Shown here: one piece after another, positions 1-7,548 of the stretch | Numbering within the stretch: position 1 is the stretch's first letter | Layout: each line of letters opens with the position of its first letter | From: Sphingomonadales bacterium | GTDB lineage: Bacteria; Pseudomonadota; Alphaproteobacteria; Sphingomonadales; Sphingomonadaceae | DNA length: 14,751 nucleotides | NCBI GenBank assembly: GCA_018971065.1 | Contig: JAGWVC010000096.1 | Location: 1 to 14,751, forward strand | Direction: 5' to 3' | The notes under the pieces: generated by a model | What the model was told of the DNA's origin: nothing | The model's database searches: none | Seen by the model: only the letters and a program-made list of their open reading frames with translations | Made by a program: the position numbers and the translations under genes

Positions 1-51
1 CAGCGGAGCCATCCGCGCCCAAGCTGCGTCGCTCAGCACCAATCGATCCAT
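1..51 (-). CDS. IS5-family transposase, N-terminal fragment (partial)
   Basis: Seventeen codons read MDRLVLSDAAWARMAPL, which matches from memory the opening of IS5/IS1031-type DDE transposases (LSDAAWARMAPLI followed by a GRDNR-type segment that would lie outside the window). The gene runs off the left edge, so catalytic residues cannot be checked. The ATG at 51-49 is taken as start. A GGAGG at 70-66 is rather far from it, and an in-frame TTG at 60-58 sits at better spacing, so translation may begin three codons earlier. In the complete element the protein would catalyse cut-and-paste transposition. Confidence 0.72.
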   Translation of the reverse strand, partial: MDRLVLSDAAWARMAPL

Positions 52-112
52 AACACCCAAGGCCGCCTCCAAAAGACAGCCTTGAATCAGACTTTCCCGC
101 AAATGGGAATCC
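1..112 (-). mobile_element. IS5-family insertion sequence, left-truncated by window edge
   Basis: The minus strand carries the first codons of an IS5-family transposase. The outer end of the element is inferred at base 112, where the minus strand begins GGATTCCCATTTGCGGG. The three bases TAA at 113-115 would fit the TNA target duplication of the IS427-like branch of IS5. The boundary is an inference, because the other end and its matching inverted repeat lie outside the window. If right, the element sits only 16 bases beyond the stop codon of the autotransporter gene and is oriented away from it. Confidence 0.6.
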
Positions 113-128
113 TAAGAGTCCACACCAC

Positions 129-2411
129 CTAGAACTGCAGCCTGATACCCGCGTTGATGCCATGCGCGCTGTAGCCGCTGCGCAGCGTGCCCTGATAGCC
201 GACGAACAGCGAACCTTCGTCCTCGAACACGATGTTCATGCCGCCGTCGATGTCCATCTCGTGTTTCACCGGCGCCAGCCCGGCCACGGTGAACGTCGTC
301 GCGGTGTTGCCGTCGAACCACGCGGTCACGCTGGAATCGCCCGCGCTGCCCGTCGCCATCCGGTACTGCGCGCGCAGATAAGGCCGCCACTTGCCGGTGC
401 TGCGCGTCACGTTCATCCCCGCCAGCAGGTCGGTCCGCGTCGCGCTGATCCCCGGCAGGGTCAGGCTCGCCGCCCCGGCGCCGGTCTCGGTGAACCCATC
501 GATCCGCCCGCTGGCGAAATCGATCCCCACGAACGGCTCGAACGTCATCCCCGCCGCTTTCAGGTCCAGCCCGGCGGTGGCATTCGCCTTCAGCAGGTGC
601 TCCTTGCCCAGCCCCTTCGCGGTGTCGGTCGCGGTGCCCACCGCCACCGTCTTGGTCGCCGACAGGTGCCCGAACAGATAGCCCACCTGCCCGGTCAGAT
701 GCAGCGGCCCCAGGTTATAGCCGCCATAGGCCCCCAGCCCCAGCGCGCGGTTGGTGCCGTCCATCGTCCCGCCGGCATAGGCAAGCTTGTTCCACGACGC
801 CGTGCCCGAAACGCCCACCACATAGTTCGACCCGCTGAAGTCATAGCCCATGTTCAGCCCGAACAGCTTCGATTTCGACGTCCCCGCGCCGCCCCCGCCG
901 AACTGGAACTGCCCCATGCCGCTGCCCCACCAGCCGCTGGTCGGCTGCGCGCCGTTGAAATCGCCCAACCGCTGCCCCACCGCGCGGGTCCACATGTTGC
1001 CCTGATCGCGCAGCGCCTGCGCATAGGCGAGGTAGCCCTGCGGCGACACCGCGTCCAGGAACGCCTGCGCCTGCGCCGTGGTCAGCACGTCCACCTGCCC
1101 CACCAGCGTCGCCTCCGCACCCGCCGGCGCCGCGCTCGCCGCCGTCACCAGCGGCTGCAATGCCGTCGCGATCGTCAACTGGCTGGCGGTGCCGATCCCG
1201 GCCAGCGCCTGCGCATATGTCTGCGTGCGCTGCACCTGGAATTCATAGGCCTGCTGCGCGCCGCTCACCGTCACCACGCCCAGCGGCACGAAGCTCATGA
1301 ACGCGAAGCTGTTGCCGGTGATCGCCGCGAAATCCCCGCTGATGCCCTGGTCCGCAACGATCAGCTTGTAGGTCGCGCCGGTCGGATAGAACCCCGCCGC
1401 CACCTGCAGGTTCAGCGTCCCGCCCAGCGCCGCGCTGCCGCCGCTGCCGGTCAGCGCCAGTTGGCCGAAGTTGGTCCCCGCCGCCAGCGCCGCCGAACCC
1501 GGCGTTTTCAGCGCGATGTTCAGCACGCCAGCCGCGCCCTGCACGAAACCGCCGTTCACCGTCACCGCCGCCGGCGCGGTGGTCAGGCCGATCGTCAGCG
1601 TGCCGGTGTTGGTCAGGCCGGATGCCGCTGCCGCGCCCGCGCCGATCGTGCTGCCCGCGCCCAGCGTCATCGTCCCGGCATTGGCCAGCGCGGTGGCGTC
1701 ACCGGTGGTGAACACGCCGGTATAGGTCGCGCCCGCCTCATTGACGAAGCTGACGCTGCCGCCGTTGGCCACCTGCGTGAACGCCCCGGTCCACGCCCCG
1801 GCATTGTCGATCGCGGTGTTCCCGGTCGAAAGCACCGCCCCGCTCAGGCCATAAGTCGTCGATTGATTGGTGAACCGCGACACCTGCGCGCCGCTGCTCG
1901 GCCCGAAGGTGATATTGCCGATAATCGCCGCCGTCGCCGACGACGTGTCGGTGAACGATCCGTTCGCGCCCAGCGCCACCGCCGGGGTTCCGCCCACGGC
2001 GGTCAGCGTGCCGCTGTTGGTCACGGTCGAATTGTCACCCGCCTGAATCGCCGCCGTCGTCGTCGCGCTGCTGCTCGACGAGATCGTGCCGGTGTTCGTT
2101 ATCGCCGCATTGGCGCCGAACTGCACAACCGGCGTGGTCAGCGCGCCGCTGATCGTGCCGGCATTGGCCAGGCTGCCGTTATCGCCGATCACCAGCGGCC
2201 CGGTCACGGTCCCACCCGACGCCGCGCTCACCGCCACCCCGCTCGCGGTGTTGGTATACGTCGCCGACGTGCCGCTGCACGCCACCACCAGGCCGGTGCT
2301 GTCGGCGGTGCAGTCGGCCCAGGCCGGGCTGGCCAGCGCCCCCACCGAAACCGAACCGGCAAGCGCAAGCAGGCGCTGCGCGAAACGCGCGCGCGAAGCG
2401 GAAATGACCAT
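129..2411 (-). CDS. Autotransporter domain-containing outer-membrane protein (type Va)
   Basis: A 760-residue protein with classical autotransporter layout. Residues 1-32 are a signal peptide (basic MVISASRARFAQR, hydrophobic core, AWA cleavage site). A passenger of about 370 residues follows, rich in Ala, Gly, Thr and Ser, with degenerate NTGT/NAGT repeats that suggest a beta-helix. Two cysteines (34 and 45) near its start could form a disulfide. A linker with helical character (about 400-490) leads to a C-terminal beta-barrel (about 493-760) with alternating aromatic strands, ending in the expected terminal Phe (LQF). The passenger would be exported through the barrel; its binding partner or enzymatic role is not visible, and no protease or lipase motif was seen. 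The ATG at 2411 is preferred over an upstream in-frame ATG at 2465 because GAGGGA lies at 2422-2417 and the signal peptide starts there. A LytTR regulator lies directly upstream. The IS at the left edge abuts the 3' end. Confidence 0.9.
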   Translation of the reverse strand: MVISASRARFAQRLLALAGSVSVGALASPAWADCTADSTGLVVACSGTSATYTNTASGVAVSAASGGTVTGPLVIGDNGSLANAGTISGALTTPVVQFGANAAITNTGTISSSSSATTTAAIQAGDNSTVTNSGTLTAVGGTPAVALGANGSFTDTSSATAAIIGNITFGPSSGAQVSRFTNQSTTYGLSGAVLSTGNTAIDNAGAWTGAFTQVANGGSVSFVNEAGATYTGVFTTGDATALANAGTMTLGAGSTIGAGAAAASGLTNTGTLTIGLTTAPAAVTVNGGFVQGAAGVLNIALKTPGSAALAAGTNFGQLALTGSGGSAALGGTLNLQVAAGFYPTGATYKLIVADQGISGDFAAITGNSFAFMSFVPLGVVTVSGAQQAYEFQVQRTQTYAQALAGIGTASQLTIATALQPLVTAASAAPAGAEATLVGQVDVLTTAQAQAFLDAVSPQGYLAYAQALRDQGNMWTRAVGQRLGDFNGAQPTSGWWGSGMGQFQFGGGGAGTSKSKLFGLNMGYDFSGSNYVVGVSGTASWNKLAYAGGTMDGTNRALGLGAYGGYNLGPLHLTGQVGYLFGHLSATKTVAVGTATDTAKGLGKEHLLKANATAGLDLKAAGMTFEPFVGIDFASGRIDGFTETGAGAASLTLPGISATRTDLLAGMNVTRSTGKWRPYLRAQYRMATGSAGDSSVTAWFDGNTATTFTVAGLAPVKHEMDIDGGMNIVFEDEGSLFVGYQGTLRSGYSAHGINAGIRLQF

Positions 2412-2421
2412 TGCTATCCCT

Positions 2422-2461
2422 CTGAAAACCCGGTGAACCCGGCACTTCACGTGGTTTTCAG
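2422..2461 (-). promoter_or_regulatory. 5'-UTR hairpin abutting the autotransporter Shine-Dalgarno
   Basis: An inverted repeat pairs CTGAAAACC (2422-2430) with GGTTTTCAG (2453-2461), 9 bp with no mismatch. A two-base internal mismatch is followed by a further 5-bp stem, GTGAA (2433-2437) with TTCAC (2446-2450), around an 8-base loop. On the mRNA the stem ends exactly at the first G of the GAGGGA ribosome site, 11 bases before the ATG. It would sit at the extreme 5' end if the promoter proposed at 2473-2500 is used. Likely roles are mRNA protection or control of ribosome access. The pairing is seen; the function is inferred. Confidence 0.5.
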
Positions 2462-2472
2462 CCACTGAACCG

Positions 2473-2506
2473 CTTATGAATGAGGCCCTGCGCGAGACAA
2501 TTCGCG
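2473..2506 (-). promoter_or_regulatory. Candidate promoter and operator-like palindrome for the autotransporter
   Basis: On the minus strand TTGTCT (2500-2495) resembles a -35 box (4 of 6) and CATAAG (2478-2473) a -10 box (4 of 6), with a 16-base spacer. The predicted transcript would start near 2466, giving a leader of about 55 bases. The palindrome CGCGA-N6-TCGCG (2491-2506) overlaps the -35 box, as a repressor or activator site would. The neighbouring LytTR protein is a possible ligand, but LytTR sites are usually direct repeats rather than this palindrome, so another factor is equally likely. Confidence 0.35.
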
Positions 2507-2522
2507 ACAGTGTAATGCCACC

Positions 2523-3344
2523 CTATCCCGGCAAGTAACCGCCCGCCCGCAGCCGCTCTACCGAATCCCGCGCCACCGGCACCAGCATTCCGTTGCGCAA
2601 ACGAATCTGCACCAGCCGGCCATTGCGCTCGGTGCCGGCCACCGCCTCGCGCGCCACCCACCAACTGCGATGGACCTGCTCGCCCTCGGCGCCGTCCATC
2701 TCGGCGATGGCATCGCGCAGCCGCATCAGTACCAGCTCGCCGTGATCGGGGGCATGGACGCGGACGTAATGGTCCTCGCCCTGCAACGCCACCACCGGCC
2801 CGCCGAAACCCGGGCTCAACCGATCGAACAGGCGCGGCGGCGCGTCCTCCGGCACCGGCCCGCCTTCAGCCTCGCCAACGCCGTCCGCCGCGCCCGCCCG
2901 AGCCGGCACCACCGCCGGATGGCCCAGCCGATAGCGCAAGTCGATCCGCTCGGCCCACCACACCACCGCCAGCACCGCCACCGCGCAGATCAGCGAAAAC
3001 GGCAGCATCACGCCATAAGTGATCGTGGAATGGAACATCGCCGCCCCGGCCACGGTCCACAGCAGCGACAGCGGAAACGCGGAAAGCACCACCACCCACA
3101 CCAGGATATGCACCTGCGGCAGCAGCGTCTGCCGCGCCAGCACGTGCCCCGCCGCGATCGCCGGACGCACCACCACATAGGCCCCCGCCAGCAGGCTGCC
3201 CCAGTGGCCGACGCGGTGAATCATGTCGCCTTCCAGATAGGTTCCGAACGGTCCCAGGAATCCGACCACGCACGCGGCGATGAACATCGCCCACATTTCC
3301 AGCAGAAATCGCCGAAACGCCGCCAACCACACTGTCCTTTTCAC
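2523..3344 (-). CDS. Membrane-anchored LytTR-domain DNA-binding regulator
   Basis: A 273-residue protein with four predicted membrane helices in the N-terminal half (about residues 15-33, 47-66, 79-101 and 108-130). An Ala/Gly/Pro-rich cytoplasmic linker (140-175) leads to a LytTR DNA-binding domain (about 178-270). Typical LytTR wording is present: VVALQGEDHYVRVHAPD (184-200), LVLMRLRDAIAEM (204-216), and VHRSWWVAREAV (224-235). LytTR proteins bind DNA and regulate transcription; this form has no receiver domain, so the membrane part presumably senses the signal or a partner. The start is uncertain: the longest form begins at GTG 3344 without a clear ribosome site, and an ATG at 3296 would remove only the first 16 residues and still leave all four helices. 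It lies upstream of the autotransporter in the same orientation, separated by 111 bases that contain a separate promoter candidate. The autotransporter is a possible target. Confidence 0.87.
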   Translation of the reverse strand: MKRTVWLAAFRRFLLEMWAMFIAACVVGFLGPFGTYLEGDMIHRVGHWGSLLAGAYVVVRPAIAAGHVLARQTLLPQVHILVWVVVLSAFPLSLLWTVAGAAMFHSTITYGVMLPFSLICAVAVLAVVWWAERIDLRYRLGHPAVVPARAGAADGVGEAEGGPVPEDAPPRLFDRLSPGFGGPVVALQGEDHYVRVHAPDHGELVLMRLRDAIAEMDGAEGEQVHRSWWVAREAVAGTERNGRLVQIRLRNGMLVPVARDSVERLRAGGYLPG

Positions 3345-3480
3345 GAAGCGCCAAACGGCAATCGGTCGGTTCTACGCAGAATCCGGGCGATGTTCCAGTG
3401 CGTCACGCAATCCCGCTTGCCCGCCAGCCGGCCTGCATCATCAGGCAGCGCAATCCAGACCTTCAACAAGGAACCCGCTC

Positions 3481-3570
3481 ATGACCGCCACTTTCTCCCC
3501 CCGCAACGCGCTCGCGCTGATCGCCGCCGCGCTCGCCCACCTCGTGGCCTTCGCCGTCGTCCTCACCTGA
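3481..3570 (+). CDS. Small hydrophobic single-helix peptide (29 aa), hypothetical
   Basis: A short frame opens with ATG after a well-placed AAGGA (3468-3472, 8-base gap). It encodes 29 residues: a polar start MTATFSPRN, then an unbroken hydrophobic stretch (about residues 10-29, ALALIAAALAHLVAFAVVLT) that ends the protein. A perfect 12-bp hairpin follows 25 bases after the stop. Ribosome site, frame and hairpin together look like a minimal transcription unit. I recall similar tiny one-helix proteins annotated as hypothetical in sphingomonads, but cannot verify a family. It would be an inner-membrane peptide. A regulatory accessory subunit, a type I toxin-like peptide, or a translated leader for the downstream hydroxylase are all possible. 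Confidence 0.5.
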   Translation: MTATFSPRNALALIAAALAHLVAFAVVLT

Positions 3571-3595
3571 ATCCTGCCGCCGCCGCCCCTTTGCC

Positions 3596-3625
3596 GCCGC
3601 CGGTGCGATCACCCGCACCGGCGGC
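3596..3625 (+). terminator. Hairpin terminator candidate after the small peptide
   Basis: A perfect 12-bp inverted repeat pairs 3596-3607 (GCCGCCGGTGCG) with 3614-3625 (CGCACCGGCGGC) around the 6-base loop ATCACC. Only a short interrupted T run follows (CATTTCATG), so it is a strong stem with a weak U tract. It would separate the small peptide unit from the fatty acid hydroxylase gene starting at 3697. Confidence 0.6.
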
Positions 3626-3696
3626 CATTTCATGATTGTCAGACAGGCGCTCCATCCGGCAATGCCGCGCAAACGAGTGCCACGGGAAACCCATCG

Positions 3697-4455
3697 ATGT
3701 TCGCATTCCTGCATACCGACACCGGCCTAATGAAGCTGTGGCTGGCGCTGTTCCTCGGCGTCGCCCTCGTCACCGGCATCGCCACCGGCTTCTTCAAGGC
3801 CCGCAAGATCCAGCCCAACGGCTTCAAGTGGCGCATATTCCGCAACGAGATCGTGTTCGCGGTGCTCAACGTCGTCGTCACCGGCTTCCTGCTCGGCCCG
3901 CTCACGCATGTACTGACGAAGTACGGCTATATCACCTTCAAGCACGATCCCGCCGCCTGGTATGTCGTCGCCGGTGAATACGCGCTCTACTTCTTCGGGT
4001 TCGACACCTGGTTCTACTGGCTGCACCGCTGGATGCACAAGGGCACCCCCTATCGCCTGATCCACCTGCTGCACCACAAGTCCACGTCGCCGAACGTCGT
4101 CACCACCTTCTCGGTCAACCCGCTCGAATCGGTGGTCAATGGCGGCTTCGTGCCGCTGTTCACGGCGCTGATGTCGGTTCACGACACGACGATGGCGCTG
4201 ATCGTGCCCACTAACGTCATCATGGGCATCTATGTCCACACCGGCTACGAATTCCTGCCGCGCTGGTTCAATGCCACCTGGTTCACCAAGTGGTTCATCA
4301 CCACCAGCTTCCATGACCAGCACCACAAGACCTTCAACTGGAACTTCGGCGGCTACACCACGATCTGGGACCGTCTCTGCGGCACCGTCCACAAGCACTA
4401 CGACCGCGATTTCGCCTACACCGGCGGCACCCGCAACCCCGATCGCGACGCTTGA
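3697..4455 (+). CDS. Fatty acid hydroxylase / sterol desaturase family membrane di-iron protein
   Basis: A 252-residue integral membrane protein of the fatty acid hydroxylase superfamily (PF04116 type). The histidine clusters that hold the di-iron centre are intact: HRWMH (110-114), HLLHH (123-127), HTGYEFLP (181-188), and HDQHH (206-210). Hydrophobic segments lie at about 13-31, 52-73, 88-108 and 145-183. The family uses O2 and an electron donor to hydroxylate or desaturate lipids, sterol-like molecules or carotenoids; the substrate here cannot be read from sequence. The ATG at 3697 is chosen because GGGA lies 9 bases upstream; the next ATG (3730) has no ribosome site and would cut into the first helix. 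It appears monocistronic, follows a hairpin terminator, and converges on the DUF2332 gene with 19 bases between stop codons. Length and motifs are complete. Confidence 0.93.
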   Translation: MFAFLHTDTGLMKLWLALFLGVALVTGIATGFFKARKIQPNGFKWRIFRNEIVFAVLNVVVTGFLLGPLTHVLTKYGYITFKHDPAAWYVVAGEYALYFFGFDTWFYWLHRWMHKGTPYRLIHLLHHKSTSPNVVTTFSVNPLESVVNGGFVPLFTALMSVHDTTMALIVPTNVIMGIYVHTGYEFLPRWFNATWFTKWFITTSFHDQHHKTFNWNFGGYTTIWDRLCGTVHKHYDRDFAYTGGTRNPDRDA

Positions 4456-4463
4456 TCGATAAC

Positions 4464-4491
4464 GGCGGGGGCGCTCAGGCAGCGCCCCGCC
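4464..4491. terminator. Imperfect GC hairpin between convergent genes
   Basis: GGCGGGGGCGCT (4464-4475) pairs with AGCGCCCCGCC (4481-4491) around CAGGC, with one bulged G. It overlaps the last codons of the DUF2332 gene and lies just after the hydroxylase stop. There is no T tract on either side, so intrinsic termination is doubtful, but a convergent-gene boundary is the usual place for such a stem. Confidence 0.35.
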
Positions 4492-5554
4492 ATTCCACCC
4501 AGGCGCCATGCGCCTGCGCCTCGCCCAGCAGCGCCCACTCGCCGTCCCCCGGCCAATACCGCACCCGCAGCTCATGCCGGAACGTCGCCCGGTTGGTCTC
4601 CAGCTTCACCCACGCCAAGGGCCGTTCCGCCGTGGCCCTCGCCCCCGCCGCCGCCATCGCCGCCTCGATCCGCGCCCGCCCGTCCACCGGCAGGTATTGC
4701 CACACGATCGAGTGATACAGCACCCGCGTCACGCCGCTTTCCTGCGGCTCGGCCAACCGCCGCTCCACCCAGTCCGCCGCATCGGCGCGCACCACCTGCG
4801 GCGGCTTGGCCCGCGCCAGTTCGATGATCGCCTGCAACCGCTCCAGCCGCGCGTGGTTCTCGGGCCAGACATAGGCCTCCAGCCGCAGCGCCTGCGCCGC
4901 ATCGTCCAGGTCGATCGGCGCCACATCGCAGCCCTGAATCGTCACGATGTCCACCGGCGCCACCGGCGGCAGCGGCCCGCGCCACTCCGGCGCAATCACC
5001 ACCGGCGACGCGTCAGGCCCCACGCTCACCCCGCCCAGATCATAGCGATACCGCTCGATCATCGTGTTGCACCCGGCACTCGCGCCGATCTCGTTCAGCT
5101 CGAACCGGGCGCCCACCCGCCCGGCCAGCCACAGCAGCCCCGCCACGATCGACGCCGACCGCCCCGCCTCGTTGGTCTGCGGCGGCCCGTCGAACCACGG
5201 CAGCAGCAGCGCGTCATGCGCCCGCACCACCGCCGCCACCCGCGCATCCACCGCGTCCTGATCGACCACCTCGCCGCGATAGACTGGCCCCAGCCGATCA
5301 TCCCTGCCGGTCAGCAGCAGCCAGTGCAGCCCGCCCGCCAGCCGCAACGGCATCGCATCCTCCAGGCTCAGCCCCGGCCAGTCGCGCATCCGCCGCCCCA
5401 CCGCCGTCGCCCCGTCCAGCAGCGGCACGAACCCCCGGATCACCCGCGCGGTCGCGTGCGCGCCATTGCGGTCGGAATGATCGGCCTGCCACGCCAGCGC
5501 GCGCAGCCCGTCGGCGATCTCCATCACCGGCTCCGCATCATCCCGTTCCGCCAT
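4475..5554 (-). CDS. DUF2332 family protein
   Basis: A 359-residue protein recognised as DUF2332 (PF10094 type), a family without established function. Diagnostic stretches are [24 protein letters not shown] (152-175), where the GASAG segment resembles a nucleotide or SAM-binding glycine turn, [11 protein letters not shown] (206-216), [19 protein letters not shown] (226-244), [12 protein letters not shown] (278-289), and a C-terminal segment ending in EWRGAA. No signal peptide or membrane helix is seen, so it is probably cytosolic. The frame stays open upstream into hisG, but the ATG at 5554 is the right start: AAAGGG lies at 5566-5561 with a 6-base gap, and everything upstream is antisense to hisG. 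The gene diverges from hisG with only 39 bases between start codons. I can infer no biochemical role; shared control with the his operon is possible only through that short gap. Confidence 0.88.
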   Translation of the reverse strand: MAERDDAEPVMEIADGLRALAWQADHSDRNGAHATARVIRGFVPLLDGATAVGRRMRDWPGLSLEDAMPLRLAGGLHWLLLTGRDDRLGPVYRGEVVDQDAVDARVAAVVRAHDALLLPWFDGPPQTNEAGRSASIVAGLLWLAGRVGARFELNEIGASAGCNTMIERYRYDLGGVSVGPDASPVVIAPEWRGPLPPVAPVDIVTIQGCDVAPIDLDDAAQALRLEAYVWPENHARLERLQAIIELARAKPPQVVRADAADWVERRLAEPQESGVTRVLYHSIVWQYLPVDGRARIEAAMAAAGARATAERPLAWVKLETNRATFRHELRVRYWPGDGEWALLGEAQAHGAWVEWRGAA

Positions 5555-5593
5555 CTGTTGCCCTTTCCCGCGCACACCCGTAAAGGCGCGCCC

Positions 5594-6250
5594 ATGCCGA
5601 AACCGCTTACCTTCGCCGTGCCCAAGGGGCGCATCCTCGACGAAGCGCTGCCCGTCATGGCGCGCGCCGGCGTCGTGCCCGATGCCGAGTTCCACGACAA
5701 GAAGTCGCGTGCGCTGTCGTTCGGCTGTGATGGCTCCGACACCCGCATCATCCGCGTCCGCGCGTTCGATGTCGCCACTTTCGTCGCGCACGGCGCCGCG
5801 CAGATCGGCATCGTCGGCTCCGACGTGGTCGAGGAATTCGCCTACGCCGACCTTTACGCGCCGGTGGACCTGCAATTCGGCCGCTGCCGCCTGTCGGTCG
5901 CGGAACCGGTCGAACGCTACGAGGATGCCGAAACCGCCAGCCACCTGCGCGTCGCCAGCAAGTATCCCAACCTCACCCGCCGCCACTTCGAAGGGCTCGG
6001 CATCCAGGCCGAAGTCGTCAAGTTGAACGGCGCGATGGAACTCGCCCCCGGCCTGCGCCTCGCCGGCCGCATCGTCGATCTGGTCGAGACCGGCCGCACC
6101 CTGAAGGACAACGGCCTCGCCGAAACCAGCGTGATCCTGCAGGTCTCCGCCCGCCTCATCGTCAACCGCGCCGCGCTGAAGACCGACGATCGCGTCGGCC
6201 AGTTGGTCGAGGCGTTCCGCGCCGCCGTCGCCGCGCCGGTCGCCGCCTGA
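5594..6250 (+). CDS. hisG: ATP phosphoribosyltransferase, short form
   Basis: HisG condenses ATP and PRPP to phosphoribosyl-ATP, the first and feedback-regulated step of histidine synthesis, in the cytosol. At 218 residues this is the short form, which lacks the C-terminal ACT-like domain and in known cases depends on HisZ for activity and histidine inhibition; no hisZ is in the window. Visible family motifs are [14 protein letters not shown] (7-20), [16 protein letters not shown] (67-82), [14 protein letters not shown] (119-132), and the PRPP-binding loop [18 protein letters not shown] (160-177). The ATG at 5594 follows AAAGG (5582-5586, 7-base gap). It is the first gene of an operon with hisD, whose ATG shares one base with the hisG stop codon. 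Promoter elements must lie in the 39-base divergent gap or inside the DUF2332 gene. Confidence 0.97.
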   Translation: MPKPLTFAVPKGRILDEALPVMARAGVVPDAEFHDKKSRALSFGCDGSDTRIIRVRAFDVATFVAHGAAQIGIVGSDVVEEFAYADLYAPVDLQFGRCRLSVAEPVERYEDAETASHLRVASKYPNLTRRHFEGLGIQAEVVKLNGAMELAPGLRLAGRIVDLVETGRTLKDNGLAETSVILQVSARLIVNRAALKTDDRVGQLVEAFRAAVAAPVAA

Positions 6251-7548
6251 TGCTGCGCCTTTCCACCCGCGATCCCGGCTTCGACAAGGCGTTCCGCCGC
6301 CTCGTTCGCGATCGCCGCGAGAGTGCCGACGATGTCGCCCGCGACGTCGCGCTGATCCTCGAAGACGTGCGCGTCCGTGGCGATGCCGCCCTCGCCGAAC
6401 TCACCGCGAAGTTCGACGGCCACGCCTTCGCCTCGGATGAAGACTGGCGGATCGACGCCGCCACCTGCGCGCAGGCCTACGCCGATCTCGCCCCCGCCCT
6501 GCGCGATGCGCTCGACCTCGCCGCGCAGCGCATCCGCGCCTACCACCAGGCCCAGCTCCCCGAAAACCGCGACTATACCGACGACACCGGCACCCGCCTC
6601 GGCGCGGTGTGGCGCGCGGTCGATGCCGCCGGGCTGTACGTGCCGGGTGGCCGCGCCGCCTACCCCTCCTCGCTGCTGATGAACGCCATCCCCGCCAAGG
6701 TCGCGGGCGTGGAGCGCCTCGTCGTCGTCACCCCCACGCCGAAGGGCGTGATCAACCCGCTGGTCCTCGCCGCCGCGCACATCGCCGGCGTCGATGAACT
6801 GTGGCGCATCGGCGGCGCGCAGGCCGTGGGTGCGCTCGCTTACGGCACCGCGCGCATCAAGCCGGTCGATGTCATCACCGGCCCCGGCAACGCCTTCGTC
6901 GCCGAAGCCAAGCGCCAGCTATTCGGCGTCGTCGGCATCGACATGGTCGCCGGCCCCAGCGAAATCCTCGTCATCGCCGATGGCCGGAACAACCCCGACT
7001 GGATCGCCGCCGACCTGCTTTCCCAGGCCGAGCACGATCCCGCCGCACAATCGATCCTCATCACCGACGATCCGGTGTTTGCCGACGATGTCGCCGATCG
7101 CGTCGGCGTCGAACTCGCGATGCTGAAAACGCAGAAGGTCGCGGCCGAAAGCTGGAACACCCACGGCGTCATCATCGAGGTGGCCTCGCTCGACGAAGCC
7201 CCCGCGCTCGCCAACCAACTCGCCGCCGAACACGTCGAGATCGCCACCGACGATCCCGAGGCGCTGATGCGCGGCATCCGCCACGCCGGTTCCGTGTTCC
7301 TCGGCCGCATGACCCCCGAAGCCGTCGGCGATTACGTCGCCGGGCCGAACCACGTCCTCCCCACCGGCCGCCGCGCCCGCTTCGCCTCGGGCCTCTCGGT
7401 GCTCGATTTCATGAAGCGCACCAGCTTCATCCAGCTTTCGGACAATGCCCTGCGCGCCATCGGCCCCGCCGCCGTCGCGCTCGCGCACGCCGAAGGCCTC
7501 CCCGCGCACGCCCGCTCGGTCGAGCTGCGCCTTGGAAACCCGTCATGA
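6250..7548 (+). CDS. hisD: Histidinol dehydrogenase
   Basis: HisD performs the last two steps of histidine synthesis, oxidising L-histidinol to L-histidine with two NAD+ in the cytosol. The 432-residue length is normal. Residues matching the zinc and catalytic sites of the E. coli enzyme are all present: Q259 and H262 in SQAEHD, the catalytic pair E327-H328 in AAEHVEI, D361 in VGDYVAGPNH, and H420 near the end in LPAHARSVEL. Other signatures are GLYVPGGRAAYPSSLLMN (128-145) and the VITGPGNAFVAEAK stretch (208-221). The start codon overlaps the hisG stop (TGATG) with no separate ribosome site, so translation is probably coupled. Its own stop overlaps the nusB start as ATGA. Having hisD beside hisG and away from the other his genes is a known alphaproteobacterial arrangement. 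Confidence 0.98.
   Translation: MLRLSTRDPGFDKAFRRLVRDRRESADDVARDVALILEDVRVRGDAALAELTAKFDGHAFASDEDWRIDAATCAQAYADLAPALRDALDLAAQRIRAYHQAQLPENRDYTDDTGTRLGAVWRAVDAAGLYVPGGRAAYPSSLLMNAIPAKVAGVERLVVVTPTPKGVINPLVLAAAHIAGVDELWRIGGAQAVGALAYGTARIKPVDVITGPGNAFVAEAKRQLFGVVGIDMVAGPSEILVIADGRNNPDWIAADLLSQAEHDPAAQSILITDDPVFADDVADRVGVELAMLKTQKVAAESWNTHGVIIEVASLDEAPALANQLAAEHVEIATDDPEALMRGIRHAGSVFLGRMTPEAVGDYVAGPNHVLPTGRRARFASGLSVLDFMKRTSFIQLSDNALRAIGPAAVALAHAEGLPAHARSVELRLGNPS

Noticed and set aside
162..2468. A 768-residue open frame on the plus strand opposite the autotransporter gene
   Set aside because: It is arginine/histidine-rich low-complexity translation antisense to a clear signal-peptide and beta-barrel protein, a usual effect of high G+C third positions.
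2670..3635. A 321-residue plus-strand frame across the LytTR gene and the small peptide
   Set aside because: It is antisense to recognised LytTR sequence, rich in His, Arg and Pro, and has no family signature.
3727..4575. A 282-residue minus-strand frame opposite the fatty acid hydroxylase
   Set aside because: The plus strand has all the di-iron histidine motifs; the antisense product is Gly/Val/Glu/Asp-rich without a domain.
4508..5593. An upstream extension of the hisG frame across the DUF2332 gene
   Set aside because: The extension is Arg/Pro/His-rich antisense translation; HisG homology and the AAAGG ribosome site begin at 5594.
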